The notes under the pieces were generated by a model. The model ran no database searches and was not told where the DNA came from. It worked only from the letters and a program-made list of their open reading frames with translations. Source: Cellulomonas palmilytica (GTDB lineage Bacteria > Actinomycetota > Actinomycetes > Actinomycetales > Cellulomonadaceae). From it: a stretch of DNA of 64,000 bases. How positions within the stretch are numbered: the first letter of the stretch is position 1; the number at the start of each line of letters is the position of its first letter. The stretch covers positions 3,038,001 through 3,102,000 of the forward strand of contig NZ_CP062221.1 of the NCBI RefSeq assembly GCF_021590045.1. Reading direction: 5' to 3'. Positions 45,556-54,856 of the stretch are shown in pieces. The translations under genes and the position numbers were made by a program.

Positions 45556-46686
45556 TCAGCGGCCGGCGAGCTTGTCGCGCAGCTTGCCGAACACGCCCTG
45601 GTGGGCGGCGGCGAGCCGGCCCTCGGGGCGCTCCTCGCCGCGCAGCGCCGCGAGCCGGCGCAGCAGCTCGGCCTGCTCGTCGTCGAGGTTCGTCGGGACG
45701 GTGACCTCGACGTGCACGTGCAGGTCGCCGCGCCCGCCGACGTGCAGGTGCCCGACGCCGAGCCCCTTGAGCGTCACGACCTGCTCGGGCTGCGTGCCCG
45801 GGCGCAGGTCGACCTCCTGCTCGCCGTCGAGCGTCTCGAGCGTGAGCACCGTGCCCAGCGCGGCGGCGGTCATCGGCACCGAGAGGGTCGCGTGCAGGTC
45901 GTCGCCGTCGCGCGTGAACACCTCGTGCCGGCGCTCGCGCACCTCGAGGTAGACGTCACCGGGCGGGCCGCCCGCCGGGCCGACCTCGCCCTGGCTCGTG
46001 AGCTTGATCCGTGTGCCCGTGTCGACGCCCGCGGGGACGTCCACCGCGATCGTGCGACGTGCACGCACGCGGCCCTCGCCCGCGCACTCGGTGCAGGGCT
46101 CGGGGATCGTCGTGCCGAACCCGCGGCACGCGGCGCACGGCTGGTTCGTCATGACCTGGCCGAGGAACGAGCGCGCGACGCGCTGCACCGTGCCGCGGCC
46201 GTGGCACACCTCGCACGTGCGGGGCGACGTGCCGGGACGGCAGCACGTCCCCTGGCAGGTGGGGCACACGACCGCCGTGTCGACCGGGACCTCGCGGTGC
46301 GTGCCGAACGTGACCTCGGCGAGGTCGAGGTCGAGGCGCAGCAGCGCGTCCTGGCCGCGACGCGCCCGCGGGATCGGCCCGCGCTGCGCGCTCGCCCCCG
46401 TCGCCGCGCCGAAGAACGTCTCGAAGATGTCCTGGAAGCCGAAGCCCCCGCCCATGCCGCCGCCGGGCGACGACGGGTCGCCGCCCAGGTCGTACGCGCG
46501 GCGCTTCTCCGGGTTGCCGAGCACCTCGTACGCGCGCGAGACGTCCTTGAACCGCTCCTCGGCGGCCGGGTCGTCGCCCGCGACGTCCGGGTGGTGCTCG
46601 CGGGCGAGCTTGCGGTACGCCTTCTTGATCTGCTCGGGCGTCGCGTCGCGCGGGACGCCGAGGATCGCGTAGTAGTCGTTGCTCAC
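45556..46686 (-). CDS. dnaJ: Chaperone DnaJ (HrcA-linked copy)
   Basis: A 376-residue Hsp40 that stimulates DnaK ATPase and delivers unfolded proteins. The J domain (1-70) has the HPD motif at 32-34. A short Gly/Phe region follows (GGGMGGGFGFQDIFETFF). The zinc domain has four repeats CPTCQGTCC, CEVCHGRG, CAACRGFG and CTECAGEG (about 138-210); the first repeat has Cys-Cys where Gly is common. Two C-terminal beta domains and a dimer tail end the chain. It is the second gene after hrcA, as expected for the DnaJ2 paralogue of actinobacteria, whose main dnaJ is with dnaK elsewhere. Confidence 0.94.
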   Translation of the reverse strand: MSNDYYAILGVPRDATPEQIKKAYRKLAREHHPDVAGDDPAAEERFKDVSRAYEVLGNPEKRRAYDLGGDPSSPGGGMGGGFGFQDIFETFFGAATGASAQRGPIPRARRGQDALLRLDLDLAEVTFGTHREVPVDTAVVCPTCQGTCCRPGTSPRTCEVCHGRGTVQRVARSFLGQVMTNQPCAACRGFGTTIPEPCTECAGEGRVRARRTIAVDVPAGVDTGTRIKLTSQGEVGPAGGPPGDVYLEVRERRHEVFTRDGDDLHATLSVPMTAAALGTVLTLETLDGEQEVDLRPGTQPEQVVTLKGLGVGHLHVGGRGDLHVHVEVTVPTNLDDEQAELLRRLAALRGEERPEGRLAAAHQGVFGKLRDKLAGR

Positions 46687-46764
46687 GAGGTGGTCTGCTC
46701 GCTTCCTGGCGGGCTCGTCGGGTGGTCGGGACGCCGGGGCGTCCGCGGTGCGCGCGGCCGGGTG

Positions 46765-47784
46765 CTACCCGGCCAGGATGCGCGTGAGGTAGCGCGCCAC
46801 GGCACGCACGGACGCCATGGTCGCCGGGTAGTCCATGCGGGTCGGGCCGATCGCGCCGATCCGGGCGACCGAGCCGCCCTCGTCGCCGTACCCGCTCGTG
46901 ACGAAGCTCGTCTCGACGAGGCCGTCGTGCTGCGTCTCGTGGCCGATGCGCACCGAGACCGACGCGGCGTCCTCGGCCATCTCGGACAGCAGCCGCAGCA
47001 GCACGACCTGCTCCTCGAGCGCCTCGAGCACCGGCCCGAGGCTGCGCGCGAAGTCCGTCCCGCCGCGCGCGAGGTTCGCGGTGCCCGCGAGCACCACGCG
47101 CTCCTCGCTCTCCTGCGCGAGCGTCTCCTCGACCACGCCCACGACCTGCCGCAGCAGCGCGACGTCCTCGGGCGCGTACTGCTCCGCGACCTCGTCGACC
47201 AGCCCTCGCAGCTCGGCGAGCCGACGGCCCGCGACGCGCACGTTGAGCGTCGCGCGCAGCTGCGCGACGACGGCCTCGTCGAGCTCCGCGGACGTCTCGA
47301 GCGTGCGCTGCTCGACGCGGCCCGTGTCGGTGATCAGCACGACGAGCAGGTGCCGCTGCGCCACGGGCACGAGCTCGATGTGGCGCAGCGCCGAGCGGCG
47401 CAGGGACGGGTACTGCACGACCGCGACCTGGTGCGTGAGCTGCGCGAGCAGCCGCACCGAGCGGTCGACGACGTCGTCGAGGTCCACCGCGTCCTCGAGG
47501 AACGCGCCGATCGCGCGCTTCTCGGGCGCCGACAGCGGCTTGACGGTCGTGAGTCGGTCGACGAAGACGCGGTAGCCCTTGTCGGTGGGGATGCGACCGG
47601 CGGACGTGTGCGGCTGCGCGATGAACCCGCTCTCCTCGAGCGCGGCCATGTCGTTGCGGATCGTCGCGGACGACACCCCGAGCGCGTGGCGCTCGACCAG
47701 TGCCTTCGACCCGACGGGCTCGCTCGTCGAGACGTAGTCCTCGACGATCGCGCGCAGCACGTCCATCCGCCGCTCGTCGCTCAT
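46765..47784 (-). CDS. hrcA: Heat-inducible transcription repressor HrcA
   Basis: A 339-residue repressor of class I heat-shock genes. An N-terminal winged helix (about 5-75, with [20 protein letters not shown] and [19 protein letters not shown], the best-conserved stretch) precedes a GAF-like dimerisation domain ending in [20 protein letters not shown]. It binds CIRCE, and a CIRCE element lies 50 bp upstream at 47834-47860, so it represses itself and dnaJ. ATG 47784 is the natural start. Activity in other bacteria depends on GroEL as a folding helper. Confidence 0.96.
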   Translation of the reverse strand: MSDERRMDVLRAIVEDYVSTSEPVGSKALVERHALGVSSATIRNDMAALEESGFIAQPHTSAGRIPTDKGYRVFVDRLTTVKPLSAPEKRAIGAFLEDAVDLDDVVDRSVRLLAQLTHQVAVVQYPSLRRSALRHIELVPVAQRHLLVVLITDTGRVEQRTLETSAELDEAVVAQLRATLNVRVAGRRLAELRGLVDEVAEQYAPEDVALLRQVVGVVEETLAQESEERVVLAGTANLARGGTDFARSLGPVLEALEEQVVLLRLLSEMAEDAASVSVRIGHETQHDGLVETSFVTSGYGDEGGSVARIGAIGPTRMDYPATMASVRAVARYLTRILAG

Positions 47785-47833
47785 CTCGCCTCCGTCCGTC
47801 GCGCTGCGCGTCGCTCGCAGCCGTGCCGCCGTG

Positions 47834-47860
47834 GTAGCACTCGCCTGGTCCGAGTGCCAA
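47834..47860. promoter_or_regulatory. CIRCE operator upstream of hrcA
   Basis: GTAGCACTC (47834-47842), nine bases, GAGTGCCAA (47852-47860) differs from the CIRCE consensus TTAGCACTC-N9-GAGTGCTAA by one base per arm. It overlaps a -10-like TAGGAT on the minus strand (47865-47860). HrcA binding here would repress the hrcA-dnaJ operon. Confidence 0.9.
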
Positions 47861-47952
47861 TCCTACGCCGCGCCCGTGGGGCACCGCCCGAGCCGTCCGC
47901 TCGCACCCTAGGGTGACGGACCGACGGACCGCGACGAGGGAGAGCCAGGGTG

Positions 47953-48804
47953 ATGGATCGCTACGGGTCGGACGTGCTGGGCGGCGGGCGCACCGAGCAC
48001 CACCGAGGGCCGCGGACGTCCCGGCCGCAGGCCGCCGAGCGCGGGCTCGTCGTCGAGGAGGTCACGACCGGCTGGGTCGGGGCCGTGGTGCGCGTCGAGA
48101 AGTCCGGCGGCCAGCACGTCGTCGTGCTCGAGGACCGCAAGGGACGCACGCGCACGTTCCCGCTCGGTCCGGGGTTCTGGGTCGACGGCGAGCCCGTCGA
48201 GCTCACCGCGCCCGTCACGTCCACGGCGCCGCGCGCACCCGAGCGCACCGCGTCCGGCTCGCGCGCGGTCCAGGGTGCCAAGGCGCGCGTGGCGCGGGGC
48301 AGCCGCATCTGGGTCGAGGGCAAGCACGACGCCGAGCTCGTGGAGAAGGTGTGGGGCGACGACCTGCGCGTCGAGGGCGTCGTCGTCGAGCTGCTCGAGG
48401 GCGTGGACCACCTCGTCGAGGCGCTGCGCGAGTTCTCCCCCACGCCGCAGCGGCGCGTGGGCGTGCTCGTCGACCACCTCGTCAGCGGGTCGAAGGAGGC
48501 GCGGATCGCCGCCGAGGCGGTGCGCGTGGCACCGCGCGGCACCGTGCTGGTGCTGGGCCACCCGTACGTCGACGTGTGGCAGGCCGTGCGTCCCGCGCGG
48601 CTCGGGCTGACCGCGTGGCCGACGATCGAGCGCGGCACCGAGTGGAAGCTCGGCATCCTGCGGGAGCTGGGCTGGCCCGCCGCGGACCAGGCGGACGTCG
48701 CGCACGCCTGGAAGCGGATCCTCGGCTCGGTGCGCACGTACGCCGACCTCGAGCCTTCGCTGCTGGGTCGCGTCGAGGAGCTCATCGACTTCGTCACGGC
48801 CTGA
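47953..48804 (+). CDS. DUF3097 family protein (possible Toprim-like fold)
   Basis: A 283-residue cytoplasmic protein of the actinobacterial DUF3097 family, whose function is not known. An N-terminal small beta domain (about 30-75: GLVVEEVTTGWVGAVVRVEK) is followed by RIWVEGKHDAELVEKVWGDD and GVLVDHLVSGSKEARIA (about 115-190). The spacing of the Glu in VEGKHD and the Asp in VDHL recalls a degenerate Toprim metal site. The C-terminus has RGTEWKLGILRELGW and AWKRILGSVRTYADLE. ATG 47953 is used; a GTG at 47950 is directly adjacent. It is divergent from hrcA and closed by a strong terminator. Confidence 0.85.
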   Translation: MDRYGSDVLGGGRTEHHRGPRTSRPQAAERGLVVEEVTTGWVGAVVRVEKSGGQHVVVLEDRKGRTRTFPLGPGFWVDGEPVELTAPVTSTAPRAPERTASGSRAVQGAKARVARGSRIWVEGKHDAELVEKVWGDDLRVEGVVVELLEGVDHLVEALREFSPTPQRRVGVLVDHLVSGSKEARIAAEAVRVAPRGTVLVLGHPYVDVWQAVRPARLGLTAWPTIERGTEWKLGILRELGWPAADQADVAHAWKRILGSVRTYADLEPSLLGRVEELIDFVTA

Positions 48805-48819
48805 CCGACCCGGGACGCA

Positions 48820-48854
48820 GGACGGGCTCCCGCGCCGCGCGCGGGAGCCCGTCC
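48820..48854. terminator. Bidirectional intrinsic terminator
   Basis: A perfect 16-bp stem: GGACGGGCTCCCGCGC (48820-48835) with 48839-48854, three-base loop. It lies between the convergent DUF3097 gene and the membrane protein gene at 48868. Confidence 0.85.
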
Positions 48855-48867
48855 TCGTCGAGCCGGG

Positions 48868-49758
48868 TCAGGCGGCGACGGGCTCGTCGTTCAGGCGGCG
48901 GTACACGTACGCCTGCGCGAGCAGGGCGACGGGGACCGTGACGAGCGCACCGACGCCGCAGACGAGACCACCGACGGCGCTCGCGAGCGCGGCGCCGAGG
49001 AAGATCAGCACCGCCGGCACGAGGTTGTCCCGGACGAGCTGGAAGCTCGCCTTGAGCGCGTCCACGGCGCCCGTGCCGCGGTCGACCACGTAGTACAGCG
49101 TGAACTGCGCGAAGAACGCGACCACGATGCCCGGCAGGTAGCACAGCGCGTAGCCGACCGCGGTGAGCGCCGCGACGAGCAGCGACGCGAGGATCACCGC
49201 GGGCAGGTTCTTGAACTTGAAGAACGTGTCGACCGTGAGCGACTCGCCACGGCTGATCCGCAGCGCGCCCTGGATGAAGCCGGCCTGCACGACCGACAGC
49301 ACGAGCACCGCGACGAGCGAGATCAACGCGCCGGCCAGCAGGACGGCGACGAAGCTCGGACCGGAACCGAAGTGGATCTCCCCGTCGTCGTCGATCGTCG
49401 TCTCCGTCGTCCCGAGGAGGACGCCGGAGATCACGAGGTACCACAGGCCGATGAGGATCGCGGACCCGACGACGTAGACGAGGATCGCGATGAGGATCGG
49501 GCCGAGGTTCTCGGTGAACTTCTTCCAGCCCCACTTGAAGCCCTCGACCACGTCGACGCTCGAGTCGCCGCCGTAGCCGCCCGGCGCGGGCGGCGGCGGG
49601 TACCCACCGGGAGGCGGCGGGTAGGCACCGCCCGGGGGCGGGTAGGCGCCGGCAGGAGGCGGCGGGTACGCACCCTCGGGCGCGGGCGGCGTGGGCTGCT
49701 GCGGCCCGGGCGGGACCGGCGTGCTCCCGTCGTCCGGCCGCGGTGTGGTGTCGCTCAT
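48868..49758 (-). CDS. Proline-rich multi-helix membrane protein
   Basis: A 296-residue membrane protein. Residues 1-65 are a Pro/Gly/Tyr-rich tail with repeated AYPPPP/GYPPPP units. About six membrane helices follow (around 85-110, 135-165, 187-212, 215-240, 250-290), with WGWKKFTENLGPILIAILVY at the first. The arrangement resembles the membrane domain of glycerophosphodiester phosphodiesterase-like and DUF975-like proteins that influence lipid or secretion processes, but no catalytic domain is present. It is divergent from the DUF4870 gene, which has a similar short Pro-rich start, so the two may be functionally linked. Confidence 0.65.
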   Translation of the reverse strand: MSDTTPRPDDGSTPVPPGPQQPTPPAPEGAYPPPPAGAYPPPGGAYPPPPGGYPPPPAPGGYGGDSSVDVVEGFKWGWKKFTENLGPILIAILVYVVGSAILIGLWYLVISGVLLGTTETTIDDDGEIHFGSGPSFVAVLLAGALISLVAVLVLSVVQAGFIQGALRISRGESLTVDTFFKFKNLPAVILASLLVAALTAVGYALCYLPGIVVAFFAQFTLYYVVDRGTGAVDALKASFQLVRDNLVPAVLIFLGAALASAVGGLVCGVGALVTVPVALLAQAYVYRRLNDEPVAA

Positions 49759-49945
49759 GCGTCTCCTTCGACTTCTCGGGCCCGGGGTGGCCCGACGAAA
49801 GCGAACCGAAGTGGACCAACCGTGTCAAGGAACCGTGGACGACCTGTGGACGACCGTGAACGACTACCCTGCGACCAGCAGAGTCGCCCCTCTCACCGAA
49901 CCGGGTGACGCACTGCCAGGACGGACCACACGACGGAGGTACACC

Positions 49946-50350
49946 GTGAGCACGACACCCCCGAACGGCCAGGGCTGGGACGCGGCTCCGCCGCCGCCCG
50001 CGTACGGCGCGGGCCCGCAGCCGCTGCGGCCCGACGAGGAGAAGACGTGGGCGATCCTCGCGCACGTGCTGCCCCTGATCGGCCTCGGCTTCATCGCGCC
50101 GCTCGTGATCTGGCTCGTGTTCCGCGGCCGCGGCCCCTACCTGGAGAACCAGGCGAAGGAGTCGCTGAACTTCCAGATCACGCTGCTGATCGCGGTCGTC
50201 GTCGGTGCGATCCTCACGATCGTCCTGATCGGCTTCGTCATCCTCGTCGTCGCCGGCATCGGTGCGCTCGTGCTCGAGATCATCGCCGCCGTCGCCGCGA
50301 GCCGCTTCGAGTGGTACCGCTACCCGCTCACGATCCGCTTCATCAAGTGA
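49946..50350 (+). CDS. DUF4870 small membrane protein
   Basis: A 134-residue protein with a Pro-rich cytoplasmic N-terminus (1-25) and three helices: TWAILAHVLPLIGLGFIAPL, then ITLLIAVVVGAILTIVLIGF and the following stretch to about 115. The conserved DUF4870 phrases WLVFRGRGPYLENQAKESLN and RYPLTIRFIK are both present. The role of the family is unknown. CGGAGG lies six bases before GTG 49946. It is convergent with hemW, 24 bp away, and divergent from the Pro-rich membrane protein. Confidence 0.85.
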   Translation: MSTTPPNGQGWDAAPPPPAYGAGPQPLRPDEEKTWAILAHVLPLIGLGFIAPLVIWLVFRGRGPYLENQAKESLNFQITLLIAVVVGAILTIVLIGFVILVVAGIGALVLEIIAAVAASRFEWYRYPLTIRFIK

Positions 50351-50374
50351 CGCGACGCTCGCGGGCGGGCGCTC

Positions 50375-51613
50375 TCAGGAGCCGAAGCCCGCGAGCGTCC
50401 GCACGACGAGGTCCGCGAGCAACCGACCGCGCCGCGTGAGCACCAGCCGCCGCGCCGTCAGGAGCGTCCGACCGTCGAGGAGCCCGTCGGCGACGAGCCC
50501 GGCCACCCGGCCCCGCTCGTCGTCGGCGAGCTCGTCGAGCGGCATCCCGTCGGCGAGCCGCACGTGCAGCATGAGCCGCTCGAGCGCCGCCGCCTCGTCG
50601 TCGACGACCTCCCGCCCCGCCGCCGGGCTCAAACCCGCGTCCAGGCGGGCCGCGTACGCGCGCGGGTGCTTGACGTTCCACCAGCGCACACCGCCGACGT
50701 GCGAGTGCGCGCCGGGACCGACGCCCCACCAGTCGTCGCCCCGCCAGTAGGCAAGGTTGTGCCGGCACGCGTGCTGCGCGCTGCGCGCCCAGTTCGACAC
50801 CTCGTACCAGCCGAGGCCCGCCTGCGTGAGCAGGTCGTCGGCGAGCTCGTACTTGGCCGCCTGGTCGTCGGCGTCGGGCAGCGTGAGCTCGCCCCGGCGC
50901 ACCTGCGCGGCCATCTTCGTGCCCTGCTCGACGACGAGCGCGTACGCCGAGACGTGGTCGACGCCCGTGGCGAGCGCCGCCTCGAGGGAGACGCGCCAGT
51001 CCTCGAGCGACTCCCCCGGGGTGCCGTAGATCAGGTCGAGCGACACGTCGAGCCCCGCGTCGCGCGCCCAGCGCACCACGGCGGGGATGCGTGCCGGGTC
51101 GTGCGTGCGCTCGAGCGTGCGCAGCACGTGCGGGACGGCCGACTGCATGCCGAACGACACGCGCGTGAACCCGCCGGCGGCGAGCGCCGCGAGCGACTCC
51201 GGCGTCACGGAGTCGGGGTTCGCCTCGGTGGTCACCTCGGCGTCGTCGGCCAGTCCCCAGGCGTCGTCGACCGCACGCAGCATCGCGACGAGGTCCTCGG
51301 GCGGCAGCACCGTCGGGGTGCCGCCGCCGACGAAGACCGTCGAGACCGGCCGCGCGGGCACACCGGCGTCGCGCAGCACCCGCGCACCGAGGGCGACCTC
51401 GCGCACCGCGGTCGCGGCGTACGAGACCTGGCTCGCTCCCCCGCCGAGCTCGGTGGCCGTGTACGTGTTGAAGTCGCAGTACCCGCAGCGCACCGTGCAG
51501 AACGGCACGTGCAGGTACACGCCGAACGCGCGCTCGTCGGCACCCGCCACGACCGACGCCGGCAGGGCACCGTCGTCGGGGGCGGCGTCGCCGTCGGGCA
51601 GGGCCGGGCTCAC
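50375..51613 (-). CDS. hemW: HemW-like radical SAM protein
   Basis: A 412-residue radical SAM protein of the HemW class, which handles heme and was long misnamed coproporphyrinogen III oxidase. The 4Fe-4S ligands are CTVRCGYC (Cys39, 43, 46), with the extra conserved F after them. FVGGGTPTVLPPEDL, TTEANPDSV, RVSFGMQS and LIYGTPGESLEDW are family blocks; the C-terminal HemN-like domain has YEVSNWAR, HNLAYWRGDDWWGVGPGAHS. GTG 51613 has GGGAG six bases upstream. It lies 19 bp after lepA, the usual lepA-hemW order before hrcA. Confidence 0.93.
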   Translation of the reverse strand: MSPALPDGDAAPDDGALPASVVAGADERAFGVYLHVPFCTVRCGYCDFNTYTATELGGGASQVSYAATAVREVALGARVLRDAGVPARPVSTVFVGGGTPTVLPPEDLVAMLRAVDDAWGLADDAEVTTEANPDSVTPESLAALAAGGFTRVSFGMQSAVPHVLRTLERTHDPARIPAVVRWARDAGLDVSLDLIYGTPGESLEDWRVSLEAALATGVDHVSAYALVVEQGTKMAAQVRRGELTLPDADDQAAKYELADDLLTQAGLGWYEVSNWARSAQHACRHNLAYWRGDDWWGVGPGAHSHVGGVRWWNVKHPRAYAARLDAGLSPAAGREVVDDEAAALERLMLHVRLADGMPLDELADDERGRVAGLVADGLLDGRTLLTARRLVLTRRGRLLADLVVRTLAGFGS

Positions 51614-51632
51614 GGCGCTCCCACCAGCGGGG

Positions 51633-53504
51633 TCACTTCTTCTTGGCGTCCTTGGGCGCGGCGGCGTCCGACGAGAGCGCGGCGATGAAGGCCTCCTGCG
51701 GCACGTCGACCCGACCGATCGTCTTCATGCGCTTCTTGCCCTCCTTCTGCTTCTCGAGGAGCTTGCGCTTGCGGGTGATGTCACCGCCGTAGCACTTGGC
51801 CAGGACGTCCTTGCGGATCGCGCGGATCGTCTCGCGCGCGATCACGCGGCTGCCGACTGCCGCCTGGATCGGCACCTCGAACTGCTGGCGCGGGATGAGC
51901 TCCTTGAGCTTGGCGGTCATCATCACGCCGTACGAGTACGCCTTGTCCTTGTGCACGATCGCGCTGAACGCGTCGACCTGCTCGCCCTGCAGCAGGATGT
52001 CGACCTTCACGAGGTCCGCGACCTGCTCGCCCGAGGGCTCGTAGTCGAGGCTCGCGTAGCCGCGCGTGCGGGACTTCAGCTGGTCGAAGAAGTCGAACAC
52101 GATCTCCGCGAGCGGCAGCGTGTAACGCATCTCGACGCGGTCCTCGGACAGGTAGTCCATGCCCAGCAGGTCTCCGCGCTTGGACTGGCTGAGCTCCATG
52201 ATCGCGCCGACGAACTCGCTCGGCGCGAGGATCGTCGCCTTGACGACCGGCTCACGGACCTCGCGGATCTTGCCGCCGGGGAACTCCGACGGGTTCGTCA
52301 CGTGGACCTCGGTGCGGTCCTCCATGACGACGTCGTAGACGACGTTCGGCGCGGTGGAGATGAGGTCGAGGTCGAACTCGCGCTCGAGCCGCTCGCGGAT
52401 GATCTCCAGGTGCAGCAGGCCGAGGAACCCGACGCGGAACCCGAAGCCGAGCGCGACCGACGTCTCGGGCTCGTAGTTGAGCGCCGCGTCGTTGAGCTTG
52501 AGCTTGTCGAGCGCGTCGCGCAGCGCCGGGTAGTCCGAGCCGTCGATCGGGTACAGGCCCGAGAACACCATCGGCTTGGGGTCGGAGTAACCGCCGAGCG
52601 GCTCGGCCGCGGGCTTGCTCGCGTTGGTGACCGTGTCGCCGACCTTCGACTGGCGCACGTCCTTCACACCCGTGATGAGGTAGCCCACCTCACCCACGCC
52701 GAGGCCCTTCGTCGGGACCGGCTCGGGGCTGATGACGCCGATCTCGAGCAGCTCGTGCGTCGCCTTCGTCGACATCATCGCGATGCGCTCACGCGGGTTG
52801 AGGTTCCCGTCGACGACGCGCACGTACGTCACGACGCCGCGGTACGTGTCGTACACCGAGTCGAAGATCATCGCGCGCGCCGGGGCGGCCGCGTCACCGA
52901 CGGGCGCCGGGATCGTCTCGACGATGCGGTCCAGCAGGGCCTCGACGCCCGCACCCGTCTTGCCGGACACCTTCAGCACGTCCGCCGGGTCGCCGCCGAC
53001 GAGGCCCGCGATCTCCTCCGCGTACTTCTCCGGCTGGGCGGCGGGCAGGTCGATCTTGTTGAGCACCGGGATGATCGCGAGGTCGTTCTCGAGCGCGAGG
53101 TACAGGTTCGCGAGCGTCTGCGCCTCGATGCCCTGCGCCGCGTCGACGAGCAGCACCGCACCCTCGCACGCCGCGAGCGACCGCGAGACCTCGTACGTGA
53201 AGTCCACGTGCCCCGGCGTGTCGATCATGTTCAGCGCGTACGCGGTGTCGCCCACCTGCCACGGCATGCGCACGGCCTGCGACTTGATCGTGATGCCGCG
53301 CTCGCGCTCGATGTCCATGCGGTCGAGGTACTGCGCCCGCATCGCGCGCGCCTCGACGACGCCCGTGAGCTGCAGCATGCGGTCCGCCAGCGTCGACTTG
53401 CCGTGGTCGATGTGGGCGATGATGCAGAAGTTGCGCAGGAGCTCGGGCGCGGTGGCGGCAGGGCGGATGCGGCCTGCGGCTGCGGCACTCGGGATCGGGG
53501 ACAC
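51633..53504 (-). CDS. lepA: Elongation factor 4
   Basis: A 623-residue translational GTPase that binds the ribosome and is thought to back-translocate or aid 30S maturation. The G domain shows [46 protein letters not shown] and NKIDLP. Domains II-IV follow, with EF4-specific [37 protein letters not shown] and the C-terminal [17 protein letters not shown] and [23 protein letters not shown] 53504 places the GTPase about 25 residues in; longer open sequence upstream lacks homology. hemW follows on the same strand. Confidence 0.96.
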   Translation of the reverse strand: MSPIPSAAAAGRIRPAATAPELLRNFCIIAHIDHGKSTLADRMLQLTGVVEARAMRAQYLDRMDIERERGITIKSQAVRMPWQVGDTAYALNMIDTPGHVDFTYEVSRSLAACEGAVLLVDAAQGIEAQTLANLYLALENDLAIIPVLNKIDLPAAQPEKYAEEIAGLVGGDPADVLKVSGKTGAGVEALLDRIVETIPAPVGDAAAPARAMIFDSVYDTYRGVVTYVRVVDGNLNPRERIAMMSTKATHELLEIGVISPEPVPTKGLGVGEVGYLITGVKDVRQSKVGDTVTNASKPAAEPLGGYSDPKPMVFSGLYPIDGSDYPALRDALDKLKLNDAALNYEPETSVALGFGFRVGFLGLLHLEIIRERLEREFDLDLISTAPNVVYDVVMEDRTEVHVTNPSEFPGGKIREVREPVVKATILAPSEFVGAIMELSQSKRGDLLGMDYLSEDRVEMRYTLPLAEIVFDFFDQLKSRTRGYASLDYEPSGEQVADLVKVDILLQGEQVDAFSAIVHKDKAYSYGVMMTAKLKELIPRQQFEVPIQAAVGSRVIARETIRAIRKDVLAKCYGGDITRKRKLLEKQKEGKKRMKTIGRVDVPQEAFIAALSSDAAAPKDAKKK

Positions 53505-53653
53505 GCGGCGGGTGCTCCGGTTCTCGTCGGGGGTACGGCTGGCGACCCGGGCGGACCGGGTCTCGTCGGACTGCTCGAGGCCTGGCAGAAGGTGCCCGGA
53601 ACTCGGCCGGACCCGTCCTCGTGGGTGTCGGTGCCCGGCGCCACCATGGTCCC

Positions 53654-54400
53654 ATGACCCGGGCCCCGTCCGACCACGCGACCACCGTGCCGACGACAGC
53701 GACGACGACCTCCGTCGCACCGGACGGTCTCGACCACCTCGCGCACCTCGTCGCCGCGCAGCACGCGTTCCTCGCGTCGATCGCCGAGGTCGACCCGACG
53801 ACGCGCGTGCCGTGGTGCGGCCGGTGGCGCGTGCGCGACGTCGTCGTGCACCTCGGGCGCATCCACCACTGGGCCGCGGGCCAGGCGTCGAAGCGGCAGG
53901 AGACACCGCTGGGACGCGGGCCGTTCGTGCTCGACACGTTCTACGCGACCCAGGCCGCCGAGCTGCGCGAGACCCTCGTCCGCCTCGGCGACACCGAGGG
54001 CTGGACCCTGGTCGGCAACGGTCCCGCGTCCTGGTGGCGCCGCCGCCAGCTCCACGAGACGACCGTCCACCTGTGGGACCTGCGCACCGCGGGTGGGCTC
54101 CCCCTCGACGACGACGCCGCCGTGTGGTCCGACACGGTCGACGAGGTCGTCACCGTCATGCAGCCCCGCCAGCAGGCGATGGGGCGCATGCAGCCCCTGC
54201 CCGCCCCGGTGCGCCTCGTCGCGACCGACGCGGACCAGACCTGGCTGCTGGGCGGCACGGGCACACCCTCCGTCACGGTCGAGGGCACCGCGCAGGACCT
54301 CGCGCTCCTGGTGTGGGGCCGCCGGTCGCCCGACGAGGTCGCGGTGCGCGGTGACGCCGCCGCACTCGACGACGCGCTCGCCCGCCGCCTGACGCCCTGA
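53654..54400 (+). CDS. Maleylpyruvate isomerase-type mycothiol-dependent protein
   Basis: A 248-residue protein of the DinB/MDMPI fold, the actinobacterial group that uses mycothiol as thiol cofactor or handles mycothiol adducts. The N-terminal helical bundle has [20 protein letters not shown] (about 58-77) and a second His in [14 protein letters not shown] (about 137-150), which form the usual His-rich metal site. The C-terminal domain (about 170-248) ends in [15 protein letters not shown], a common SCP2-like tail. The reaction is not predictable. It is divergent from lepA, with ATG 53654 following an Ala/Thr-rich start. Confidence 0.82.
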   Translation: MTRAPSDHATTVPTTATTTSVAPDGLDHLAHLVAAQHAFLASIAEVDPTTRVPWCGRWRVRDVVVHLGRIHHWAAGQASKRQETPLGRGPFVLDTFYATQAAELRETLVRLGDTEGWTLVGNGPASWWRRRQLHETTVHLWDLRTAGGLPLDDDAAVWSDTVDEVVTVMQPRQQAMGRMQPLPAPVRLVATDADQTWLLGGTGTPSVTVEGTAQDLALLVWGRRSPDEVAVRGDAAALDDALARRLTP

Positions 54401-54529
54401 CGGCGCTCCGTCCGGTTGCGGGCTGGTGTGACCGCGGCCACAGTCGAAGGACGGTCGGCAGCGAGCGCAGCACCACGCACGGCCCGCGCTGACCTGCCAC
54501 CGCACCACCAACCCACAGGAGGTCGCGTC

Positions 54530-54730
54530 ATGTCCGTCGCCCGCATCACCACCATCAGCGCCCGCTCCGAGAAGAGCTTCGACGACGCCGTACGGCTCGG
54601 GGTCGAACGCGCGTCGGCGACCCTGCGCAACGTGTCGGGCGCGTGGGTCAAGGACCAGAAGGTCGAGGTGGCCGACGGCACGATCACCGCGTACCACGTG
54701 GTGCTGGAGGTCACCTTCGTCCTCGAGTGA
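54530..54730 (+). CDS. Dodecin (flavin-binding small protein)
   Basis: A 66-residue dodecin, a dodecameric flavin storage or buffering protein. The sequence runs VARITTISARSEKSFDDAVR, then GVERASATLRNVSGAWVKDQ and ends with ITAYHVVLEVTFVLE, the usual beta-alpha-beta-beta pattern with the Trp (W42) that stacks on the flavin. CAGGAGG lies eight bases before ATG 54530. It is followed by a hairpin that may end transcription. It is too short for many gene callers but has full family length. Confidence 0.93.
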   Translation: MSVARITTISARSEKSFDDAVRLGVERASATLRNVSGAWVKDQKVEVADGTITAYHVVLEVTFVLE

Positions 54731-54741
54731 CGTGCCCATCG

Positions 54742-54773
54742 ATGCGCCCCGCGCCCATCGGGCCGCGGGGCAT
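54742..54773 (+). terminator. Possible terminator after the dodecin gene
   Basis: GCCCCGCG (54746-54753) pairs with CGCGGGGC (54764-54771), with flanking AT/AT pairs and a two-base bulge. It begins 11 bases after the dodecin stop. The stem is shorter than the other terminators in this window and no U-run follows. Confidence 0.45.
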
Positions 54774-54856
54774 GTCCGCGCTCCAGGGCCGGACGCTCGT
54801 CCACAGCCTGGCGGAAGATCGCTCCACGCCATGTCCGCTTTGAGTACCTTCGGGCC

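Noticed and set aside
40055..48804. Search for tRNA genes or a small-RNA gene among the ribosome-related genes.
   Set aside because: No cloverleaf-like stretch or conserved T-loop GGTTCGANTCC was found here or elsewhere in the window by eye.
49600..49700. Repeated short G/C-rich units suggestive of a CRISPR or regulatory repeat.
   Set aside because: They are in frame and encode the YPPPP-type tail of the membrane protein at 48868-49758; spacing is irregular and there are no spacers.
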